Part shown: positions 13,301 through 25,300 of the stretch, in pieces
Layout: every line of letters starts with the position of its first letter
Numbering within the stretch: position 1 is the stretch's first letter
Assembly: GCA_038501625.1 (NCBI GenBank)
Contig: JAZAYU010000013.1
Coordinates: 5,332,001 to 5,396,000 of the forward strand
DNA from: Corbicula japonica
Lineage: Eukaryota > Mollusca > Bivalvia > Venerida > Cyrenidae
Length of the DNA: 64,000 nt
Reading direction: 5' to 3'
The notes under the pieces: generated by a model
What the model was told of the DNA's origin: nothing
What the model saw: the letters and a program-made list of their open reading frames with translations, nothing else
The model's database searches: none
Position numbers and translations under genes: made by a program

Positions 13301-16300
13301 TGGATATTTTTAAGAGGTGCTTTTGACATAGTACGATGCTATTGATATTTATACAATCTAAATTTTGTTATGCACCCTAGAACCTGGTTTAAACCTCCAG
13401 TGGCAATTTGTTTTGCCACTGACCGTTCCAAGGCGGTAACCCCTCTGGTTCTCACTTTCGTTATTTGTCTGTTGCGTCCTTTTTTGAAACTGGTTATTGT
13501 AATACCATGCTCTCTTTTCCTCTCATCCTTTTGGTTGTGTGGGGAGGCTGTGTATGCTGGATGTGGCCATTCCTGATATGCATATTTCATTTTTTTCCTT
13601 ATGCTATATTGACGTCAACGCAATCCTCCTTTTCTAAATGACGTCACTAACTTGTAAATATTACGTCAGATACTTGAACATGTGATTTCGCTTACGTAGC
13701 ATGTAAACGGTATCTTTTCCCCTCGAGTTCCCTTCTCCCGGAAAATCACGCGAAAACACTTCTCTTTTATGCAAGAAATAAAAACGAAAATGAATAAAGT
13801 TACGTAATATTAATCACCTTTTTTCACTGGACCCGACAGAATTCTTTTCACAAGCCTTCATTTTCCTTGCTAACACCAGACCAGCTCCACCTAACATTAC
13901 TGGTATCGCGGACAAAGCAGCTAAATAGAGATGTTTGTCTGTACTCGCCATAGCAATTTGTTTCACGTTAAGGTCAGGGTAGCTTGCAGCCGCTGTAGAT
14001 GAAACTGTTTCCGTAGCAGAAGTTGGTGTTTCAGGTGAAATTGTTGGAACCGAATCAGTGTAATAAGTGTTTGCAGGCATTGTGGTTGGAACTGATGATA
14101 ATGCAGGAGAACTATTAGCAGTCGATGGATTTGCAGAACTAGAATCTTCTGTTGATGTAAATATGGTGGTCCCGGATGTCAGTGGCGCCTCTGTGGAAGA
14201 AGGATTTGAAACAACTGGGGTGGTATCATTTGTTGAAGTTGACGAAGTTGTCGAAAATATAATTATAGTTGGTGATGTTGTTAAAGAAGCGGATACACTT
14301 CTAAATGGCGTCTGACTTGTAAAAGTAGTTGTTGAGGTTGGAATTGAGTCGGTCGATGATGGTAAAGGACTGGTGTCAGCAGTCGATAATGTTGGATTTG
14401 TATCAGAAGATGATGGTAATGGACTGGTGTCAGCAGTTGATAATGTTGGATTTGAATCAGTAGATGATGGTAAAGGACTGGTGTCAGCAGTTGATAATGT
14501 TGAATTTGTATCAGTAGATGATGGTAAAGGACTGGTGTCAGCAGTTGATAATGCTGGATTTGTATCAGCAGTTGATAATGTTGGATTTGAATCAGTAGAT
14601 GGTGGTAAATGACTGGTGTCAGCAGTTGATAATGTTGGATTTGTATCAGTAAATGTTGGTAAAGGACTGGTTTCAGCAGTTGATAATGTTGAATTTGTAT
14701 CAGTAGATGATGTTAAAGGACTGGTGTCAGCAGTTGATAATGCTGGATTTGTATCAGCAGTTGATAATGTTGGATTTGAATCAGTAGATGGTGGTAAAGG
14801 ACTGGTGTCAGCAGTTAATAATGTTGGATTTGTATCAGTAGATGGTGGCAAAGGACTGGTGTCAGCAGTTGATAATGTTGGATTTGTATCAGTAGATGAA
14901 AGTAAAGGACTGGTGTCAGCAGTGGATAATGTTAGATTTGTATCAGTAGATGAAGGTAAAGGACTCGTGTCAGCAGTCGATAATGTTGGATTTGTATCAG
15001 TAGATGATGGTAAAGGACTGGTGTCAGCAGTTGATAATGTTGGATTTGTATCAGTAGATGATGGTAAAGGACTGGTGTCAGCAGTTGATAATGTTGGAAT
15101 TGTATCAGTAGATGATGGTAAAGGACTGGTGTCAGCAGTTGATAATGTTGGAATTGTATCAGTCGTTGATTGTAAAGGACTGGTGTCAGAAGTTGATATT
15201 GTTGTCGGGGTGGTTGTTGTCGTCGACGTTGATGATGTTGTCGTGAAAGTCGTTGGTGTTGTCGTCGTTGATGTCGTTGTAGTTGTTGTTGTCGTCGTTG
15301 CTGTAGTTGGTGTTTGAGTTGTTGTCGTTAATGTTGTTGTTGGCGTAGTTGTTGTCGCTGTTGTTGTAGTTGGTGTTGTCGTTGTTGACGTGGTTGTTGT
15401 TGGAGTAGTTGTCGTGGAAGTTGTAGTCGGTGTGGTTGTTGTAGTTGGTGTTGTCGTTGCTGACGTGGTTGCTGTTGAAGTTGTTGTAGTTGAAGTTGTT
15501 GTTGGTGTGGTTGTTGTCGTTGTTGTTGTAGTTGGTGTTGTCGTTGTTGATGATGTTGTCGTTTGGACTGTTGTCGTTGATGTTGTAATCGGTGTGTTTG
15601 TTGTCGTTGAAGTTGGTGTGGTTGTTGTTGTTGTAGTCTGTGTTGTCGTTGTTGTTGTTGGAGTAGTTGTCGTTGAAGTTGTACTCGGTGTTGTTGTTGT
15701 TGTTGAAGTCGGTGTTGTCGTTGTTGACGTGGTTGTTGTTGGAGTTGTTGTCGTTGTTGTTGTTGGTGGTGTGGTTGTTGTTGTTGTAGTTGGTGTTGTC
15801 GTTGTTGACGTGGTTGTTGTTTGAGTTGTTGTCGTTGAAGTTGTTGTCGGTGTGGTTGTTGTTGTTGTAGTTGGTGTTGTCGTTGTTGACGTGGTTGTTG
15901 TTGGAGTTGTTGTCGTTGTTGTTGTAGTTGGTGTGGTTGTTGTTGTTGTAGTTGGTGTTGTCGTTGTTGACGTGGTTGTTGTTGGAGTTGTTGTCGTTGT
16001 TGTAGTTGGTGTGGTTGTGGTAGTTGTTGTTGCCGCTGTTGCTGGCGTCGTTTGACTTACAATAACTGTTAAGAGGCCAGCTGTTGTCATTCCATTCGCA
16101 GTGCACGTGATGTTGACCAATAGAGTCTGAGCAGTTGAGAGGCTTGTTGCTGTTTTAACTGTATAAACTAAAAACCAAGATAATAAAACTCAAAATAGAA
16201 ACCGCTCTCAAATCTCAAGGATCTGATTGGCTGAAATGGCTGCTGGTCAAACATAATTTGTCACGAGGCTTCACATCAAGAAACGATTTTAATTTATTTT

Positions 16301-19300
16301 AATGACGAATATTCATCTTAATGAATTGTGATATAATTGAAACGAAACGTTAGCGTAAGAGCTTCTTTAGTTATAATGATTGGTCGCCATTTCAGCCAAT
16401 CAGATGCTTGAGATTTGAGACTGGTTTCCATGCTCAGTTTTATAACCTTCAACCTTGATGTCAAAGAAACTTAAGGTAATGCTACACAAATATCTACATT
16501 GTATTTTGTACATTTACTTTATTGATTTAAATTTGACGTTTACTTTTTGCTATTAAATAATTCAATATTTTTATTAATTGCAAACTTTTTATCTTTTTTT
16601 TTAAAGACAAAAACTATATTTTGTCTTTTAAAAATAGAAATCAGAAGCTGTTTTGTTAAATATATGTATCAAATAAAATATGTGTATCAAACAATTAGTG
16701 TGCTATAAATGATCTCACCAAGATGATGCAAAAAGTGGTATTGACCTTTCAGGTGTTATTCTCGAAAAGTACATGTACCAATTTTAACAGTGAATTAATT
16801 TTAAAATCAATATGGGTCGCATACACGTGTTGTCAAAACAAACTTTCCAAACCAAAGACATTATACCCAGGCCTTCCATCAATAGTTATTGATCTGAAAA
16901 TGATTTTGCGTAAATAGGTCACCGAAAACTTAAAATGTGACCCTTCAACCTCAAACTTTATTAATTCATTTGATTGTCATTACCAATCAAGCTACCGGGC
17001 CTAAAGACAATATGTCCCAGCATTTATTCTAGTTATTGATCGCACAGCTTTTGCATTTATGGGAACCGTGACCTTGGCCTTTGTCCTGGTGACCTCCACA
17101 CTGACATATACTCGACATTATCAACAACATACTAAGTTTAAAGACAATTTACAGCAGTGTTCTCAATGTACGGACAAAGATTTTGCATTTATTTTTATTT
17201 AGCGATGATAATTACCTTGACCTTTTATCAACTGAAATTCCAAAAAGTAAGGGGTCATCTACTTATCTATCCTTTAAGCATGAAGGGACCCTACACGTAA
17301 GGAATGAGGATTATTTAGTGTCAGCTAGACACTTCCTGTATGGATTTATGGATTGATGCGTACTTTGCATACCAAAAAACTTACTACTACTAGTGCAGTA
17401 GGCACTTCCTGTATGAAATTATTGTTTGATGCATACTTACTATTACTAGTCCAATAACCATTGTTAGGGCTAACAACGGTACACGATGGGGTTGAACAAC
17501 CGCTCGAGACGTCCAGCGTCAGTAAAACTGTAGGGCTTGTATTTCGAGTTAACATATACTGAGTAAGGGGTAGATTATTCAGTATTGGTCCCTGTAAGAA
17601 ATCATTATACAATATCAGTTTGGCTTCACTTGACATGTTAATGGAACATTTCATTACAGTTGGTTTTTTTGCGAAAGGATAGATATTCACACGGACAGAC
17701 AGACATCGTAACTGTCGAGGCATTTGTAAATGTGGACTAAACTGTCGTCGGTCGACAGTTGGCGTGTCGCCAAAGTTTAAGTTACATGTTTTTACGTCAA
17801 TAGCAATATACATTATTAAAACTCATTTCAAAACTGTTGCTTCGCTTTTGATTTTAGATAAGTGTGGCTGACTGTATGAATTCACTATCATAGAGCTAAT
17901 ACTTTTTGTGACATCGGATACTTATGTAGTGTGTCGTCATCGAACAACAGGAATTTAACTTTCTGTTACTAGTTTTGTTAAATTTCGTAACGACTTTAAG
18001 TACGTTTATTAAAGGGAGATGTGCAGGGTCGAGCAGGTGTACTCGGTAAAATCGTAAACAGATCAATCTATGTAACACTTACGTGTACTTTTCACTAAAC
18101 TCTACATTTCAAACCCTCCAGGAAGAAGTTTTCGGTTAATTTTACCATTTTACCGGACCTGAAAACAATTCGCTGAAGAAATCCCTATACAAAAATACAT
18201 TCTATATTTAGCGATCATGGGAATATCACGCTTACTATTCGTGGTGGCCCAGGCATTTTAAAACAAATGGCCACGTCGATAGTCGGCAAGGACACCGAAT
18301 GCGTATTTTGGTTGAAGTGATCACGTGACAATCCCAGGAAAACCACCACGGCTTTACGCGGGAAATACAAAATAGCTAACCTATGGATAGGAAACACCAT
18401 TTATATATCTTTTTAAAAAAAATAAAATATTGGTTTGAAATATTTCGGGTGTAAATCAATATTTGAGCTTCAAATAATGATATTCAACTGATTCGCAAAT
18501 ATGTTCTATTCTTCAATCCTGTACATCTCCCTTAAAACACTGGCGTTATATATAGTTCTTACTGTAACGCAGCGTTACATATATATTTACATAAAGCGCT
18601 TATTATAATAGACTTGTATGTGCCATTTGCAGACTAAGCACATAATTTCGTTATTTATTTAATTAACGGTCAGTAATGGCAAAACCGAATGCCAAATCTT
18701 AACATTAATACAAGAACATTTTCAAAAACTAAATGTAATCTTACTTTTGTTACTCGTTTTTCTTGTAACCGAGTTCTCAGAATCATAATGAACCATACAC
18801 TGTTTGCATATATGGGCTGAATGTTATAAAACTGAAATGGTCGCCATTTCAGCCAATCAGATGCTTGAGGTTTGAGTCTGGTTTCCATGCTCAGTTTTAT
18901 AACGTTGGGCAATGGACTTACTGTGGCAAAAGTACGCAGTGTAAGCACACCGCTGGCATTGCTTGAGCCTGGTTCCGACGCTGAGAAGTTCAATGTTATG
19001 TTGGCGTTACTTGTCAAGCAGCCGACAACAAGTAGTCTCTCTATAAATGAAAATAAGATATTTTATCATTACGAACTCAGTGGAACTGGAATAATTAAAA
19101 TCTAACTTAAGTTACATTTGATAAAAATGACTGTTTATCTAATCGTTCAAGTAGATAGACTTCGCTAAAAAAACAAGCGAAAGTAATAAGAGTTCTTGAA
19201 AGTACGTAAATTTATAAAATTAATGTGAAACCCTCGATTTTCAACCAATGCATGATAACTAGTAGATTTAACCGAGTATTTTTAACAAGTACATAGTTTT

Positions 19301-22300
19301 AACGAGGCTCTTCCGGATTCCCGCAAAAAACAGTTCAGCCGAGGTGACATTATGTTATAAATTGAATATCCCATGAATGTTACTGTTTCTTGCACTCAAA
19401 ACAATCTTCTAGTGACGTAATTACGTCGCCTGCGCATTGTTTAGCGCAGCATGGATATGATTATGGTAAAGAAGCTAACTTGAATACATGATGTCAAACA
19501 TATGAAGGGACTTGTTTCGTGTACGCGCGAAACGGTATCATTATCCTTGGGAAAGTAAGGAGTTTCCTTCCCCGGTAAAACACCCGGAGTCTGTTTGCAA
19601 TAAATAATGGTGCGTTCTGTCGCTGTCGACTTCAAAATTTCTGTAAATCATGTTATCTTTTTACCTCTGGTACAGCATTTTTTCAATCATGCAAATGTGG
19701 CATAAGGTTTATGTTTTTAAACGAATTATTATTAAATTATAGTGGTTTGACGTTTATCATTGGATTTAACGTGATCACATGGTATGCGATAAATTTCGGT
19801 ATTAATAAGACGGTATTGGAATAAATAAAGACGCTTCAAACAGGAATTAATGTACAAAAATGACAGTAACACGTTTCTAGAAACATCAGAAAGTGTCACC
19901 AATTTCCGCGATTGTACATTCATACATGACATAAGCAAAACGTTCTCAATGGCAGAAATCATGACTGCTGTTAACAGCACTGGTTGAAGACAAAAACTGG
20001 CGCAGTTTAATATGATATTTGGGTATTGCACTGTGTATTTATATCAGACAATGCTTTATTGTAATGAAATATCGCCGAATGCAACAACGAAAACAATAGG
20101 ACCAAAATAAAAAGGGTACTATGTGATCGAGAACAAAGATAATTAGGTAAGTGACACTTTTGGAAAGTAGAATTATTTTAACTTAAGTTTTAAGGATAAA
20201 GCAACTGTTGCATTTCAGTTTCGGCCAATATGGTGCTTTATCGACCTGTCGAAGCATTATCGACCGAGGGCGAATCCCGAGGTCAATATTGCTTCCAATC
20301 TCCTTCGCAGAGTTGTCGTTCTTTACACTCACTTTACACCTCTGCGAAAGGCTCAATGTCAAGATTTTTACCAAACTAAGAAGCTTCGATGTATACAGTC
20401 ATAATTATGAATTTTAAAGCTTTAGGTATAACAATTACAGAAATCTTCACTATCTTTCATGGAAACCGAAGAAACCCAAGCTATTTTAAATGTAGTTTGT
20501 GAACTTTTTTGTTGCGCTAAAGTTAACGTAGTTGAAAGTAGTCCTAGCCTATAACAGAGGTGAATGTATATGAGTCGATAGCGTTAGAGAGTGTATTGCT
20601 TCATTAGGTAGATAAATCACCATATCGACCTCACAGAAATGCAATAATTGTTAGATTATATAAGCGATTTTCAACATAGTAACTTGCATAACATATGAAC
20701 CGATTTTAGCCAATAGAATATATGAATGTAATTTATATTGCATTTAGTATGCAATACTACTTTGGAGTTCGGTATGTACTGTAGCGAAAAATTACGATCA
20801 TAATACACAAAGTATACATTGACACAGAACACAACTGTAGCAAAACGGGATCAGAAAATCACACTGTGTGATATATTTACCAACCAGACTCACAGATACA
20901 GGCTGTACTATGCTTAAAACAACATGGGTATAAAATAAATACAGTTATGATTCCCCCGACGAAACAATTTCTTACTATTGTTTGTAGGATCTAACGCAAA
21001 CAGCGTAGATGTTGACGTCATTGTGACGGTGACGGTTGTGTCATTGTTGGTCTGAAATGTATAGACCAGGTCTCCGGAGGCCAGACTACTGCTGATGTTA
21101 ACACTGGCATTTAGATTGGTGAAGGTCGCACCATCAACTGCAAAGAGGTAACGTTACATATGTAGGGATTTCAAACAGATACCCGGCTTTTTTCCATTTA
21201 TATTCAGATTTGAGCTGTATCAGCCTTTAATATTTTAACGTAAAATATTTATCTGTTGAAATTAAAACAAAGTTTGAATTTCAAGAAATATTATTACATT
21301 CAAGTCATCTCACAACGAATCAAGTGCGATTTGAGGAGAAAATGTGTTTTCTCTGAAGTAAAATGTTGGTGTTGGAGCGGTTCATAGAAAGAGCGAAAAC
21401 GCCAAAAAGCGAAAAACGCCGGAAAACGTCCAAAAACTCAAAATACTTATACAATTATACATTTATATAAATATATATATTATACTGATGATTTGATTAC
21501 ATGAAATATATATTATATATTTCGTTTGGATTCTTTTATATATGATTTATGCCGAAAAACGTTCTATGATTGGGGTAGTATCGAACGCGTCTGAAGTCTA
21601 TTGTACTTTACGGAAAATAAAACAGCTTGGTTCAACATGTTTTATGAAATATGTAACAGCAAGTTTTGTATTCCGTATATTTGTTAAAAACCAAAATTTT
21701 AGAAAGATATATAATAATAAGTTCATAGTACGATAAATAATAGCGTACTTTTCGTTGGTTGATACAGTATACTAGTTACTTCGTTGTAAGTTTTGACATC
21801 TAACCATGTCAATAGTTTAGTCAGTCGTGGCATATTTTTAGGGCGGTTGGCCTTCACAAAATTGCATACTATAATTTAAAAAGTGAAATATCAGGTATCG
21901 CCACACTCAGAAAACACAGCCCCAAGCAGCCCGAAATAGAGAAAAAAGAGCATGCGTTCAGAAGAATACCAGTTTTTAATACAACCATAACACTACAAAA
22001 ATAGAATCCTTGGGGTTACCGCTTAAGAACGGTCATTGACAAAACACTGGCCACTGAAGGGGTTTAAAACAGTTTCTAGAGTGCACCGACCTCACATTGA
22101 AGATAAATATTTTAGTTAAAATGATGGAATATTTTTGGATTGGCAAGTATCTTGATGATTGTTTTACTTTAGATGCAGAAGAGTTTATGTCTGGATTTGT
22201 AAAAAGATTCTATAGTAGGTGTTCCAATTCCAACAACTATCGCAATGTGTACCACCTTGAAGAGCTAGTCAATTTGCAATCTGGCGAAAACGTCCGTAAA

Positions 22301-25300
22301 CAGTTTCATGCAGCCTAAATTACATTACAATTTGATTTAAGCCGTTGATGCAAAAACACACATTTCATATATCTAGGGAGAATGTTGTTAACAGCAACTG
22401 CATAAATCTGTGTTAAATATACTCAACAAAAATAAAAAGTACCCACTTTTTATGATTATATTCTCATTTACATATTTTCATTTAATTACGAACAATTTAT
22501 ATGGTGTTTTATTAATTAATCTCAGTTGTGTTTAAGTTTAATTGTTCGTGAAAATAATCTTCCACACCTTGACCTGAGCAAATGCCCGTCAGATAACAAT
22601 AAATAATGGATTAAAAAACACTATATATTCAATTTAAAGGGAGGTAGTTGGAAATGCTTTGGATTTCTAGCGTTGTTTATAGAGGACGAGTTGTTTTATT
22701 AATGAATGTTTTGTGCTTTTATTGACATCAAGAACTGGAGAAATTGGTTTAATTCCAATAAATGTGAATATTGTTTAGAATGACTTACTTCTTCTAAAAT
22801 CCCTAAAATAGCAAAGGGAAAGATAACTTAGTCGTGACAGCAGATTTTCGAGAACATTTTAGTTCTTTGTAACGATTATGCAGATCTGTTCAATTAAAAT
22901 ATTTTCTTTTTATTTTTCTTATTTTACAAAATTACAGGTAGAAAAGTAGGCACTTTTTATTTTTGCTGAGTATAGAAACATAAACGGGACAAATAAAGGT
23001 TTTCAAAGAAAACGGACAGTTTAAAGACGATTGGTACCTTTTACTTCCATTTCATAGATTTTTTTTACCTTTTCTCTGGTTTGTAAAAAACGAAAATGTG
23101 AAATGGAAATATGTTTTATTAACAAAAGCAATAAAGCACCCATTACATTACAAGTTCCATTCCAGAGTTTTCATTGAACTACGTGTATCTGATTTAACAT
23201 TACACCAATCATTTCACGGGATAGAAATGTTATAATCACGTGGTGACACAACACCATCCCCCTCTTCGAGTTGAGATAGCCATGGTGGGTAGCTAGGTCC
23301 TGGTGACCCATTAACTTCTGAGAACACTATACCATCATTGTTTAGGATATCTTTGATGTAGGGCGCAAAAGACCTTAATATGTAAACCAGCTGCATTCTC
23401 CTGCTTTAGGTGTCTGTTTTCCTCCGTAGCCGTTCCCAGGTTATCCTTTAAAATTGAATTCCAAAACTGGAATTTACACTTATTATTAATTCACTGATCC
23501 GGAACTGGTTCAAACGCATGCTTTTCAAAAACCGTCAAAAAATATTTATGTATACGATCTTGCTTGTGATGATAGAGCATTGATATAACAAAATATTGCA
23601 GATCACATGTTTCCGTTGTCGGTCCAAAACAGTTTCGTTATGCAATGGATGTCACGCTTAACATCTCCGGGTTGAAAATTGTGGACGTGAGTGTCTGCTT
23701 TAGGTTTTTGTTGATGCATCGCTTGACCGAAAGGAAACAATAGATCAAAAGTTTAAGTTCGTAAATGTTCAGTTGAAATGTTATTTATTGCGACTAAACG
23801 AGTATTTGCACTCGTTGTACTGAAATAATCCGATGTACATTCAAGAAAAAAAGACACAAAATACAAAAATAAAACTTCTAGTGCAGAAACAAATACCATA
23901 AATGTTTAAAAAGTGTAATGCAAATTATGGTTTGATATTTTATATGTTTAAAACACTAACATCAATATCTTTAAACACTTTTAACTCGTTCCGTTATCAT
24001 ATAAATATTTCAAAACGGTTGCTTCTAGTGTAACACTTGAGAGCATTTCCAGTAACATCTCCTCTTTAGGTTTGAAATAATTTTAAATCAACATTTTGAC
24101 AAATTTTCTTAAACACACAACTATCAAAACGAATTGAAATACATGTATTGAAATGTTAAATCTCGCATTTTTTAGCAGTTTATTAAGTATTAAAGAATGG
24201 TCAACGTCTTTGAAATGTGAAAAATTATCTGCGTTTTTGTTTGTTGAACGCAAGACTTTCGTATATCTACTGTTCACCAATGTAGTTACCACGGTCTTTC
24301 GTGCGAACCGTGATGTGTAATCTAAACATGCGAACCAATTCCATTCGATTAAATACTACTATTCGATATACAATGTAATATTTTTTTTTAAAAGCAATTC
24401 TAGTAATAAGCATAAACTTGTATTGCAACACCAGTATTTATTCATCACAATGAAACAACATTTTATTAAGAGTTAGCATTTGAAATTGCAATTTAAAATC
24501 AAGTCTGCTGAATCACACATGAAACTGAAACAAATGTTACCATTATGAACTACTGCTAATGTACATGCACCAGGAAAAAACAGATTCCCTTTACATATGC
24601 CGATTTAACCTTAAAATGTTTGCAATGCTCATGATATTCTGACTTTTCATACTTTACATTTATAAATTACAAAATCTGATTTGTTATATTTAGATTAATT
24701 GTATGCAATCAGCATTTGAAATACGGACTACGCGATAGATAAGTGTTTATGTGTAACGTGTTTGTCGAAATGCATATTAATAATTATTATGTTACGGAAA
24801 ATATATTATCTGTTATTTCAAAATAAAAAATAGTAAATACGATATATTTTCTAGAATTCAGAACTGTTTTCTACATGGCACACTATTGTTTTCTGCTAAT
24901 GTTTCCATAGTCAGATATCTACACTAAAACCACGGATATTATTATTTTGTAGAAGTAACATTACTTAACATGGATCTTTATCTTCTAGCAGAAATATCTG
25001 TTTTCACTGAAGCAAGTATTATTATAGAAAATGCTGGTAGAAATTAACAACGCACACTTTAGAGGCATATAAACGAACTTTGTAAATGCTCATAAAATTG
25101 TAGACGCCGAATTTATGTAACATTTGAAAAACGAGACGTGGTTTACACTTATTAATCTTTTATTGGAATTCTAATTTTCACTTTCGAAAGCACCATTTTA
25201 AAATCGTTACTTTTATGTTCACTCACCGCATTTAATCCATATAAAAATAAACAACAATATCCACAAAAGCGAATGAATTGATCCGACTTGTTTACCGACT

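Noticed and set aside
14373..15317. Long plus-strand frames rich in SAVDNVGFVSVDDGKGL
   Set aside because: Antisense of the M1 18-residue repeat; a 54-bp period keeps frames open on both strands.
15186..16106. Asn/Asp-rich minus-strand frame of 306 codons
   Set aside because: Second frame of the M1 Thr-tract; it disagrees with the splice phase and membrane-span frame.
23214..23396. 60-codon minus-strand frame with SPGPSYPPWLSQLEEGDG
   Set aside because: Looks protein-like, but the phases of M1 exons 1 and 2 join without it and I found no clear acceptor-donor pair; left unassigned.
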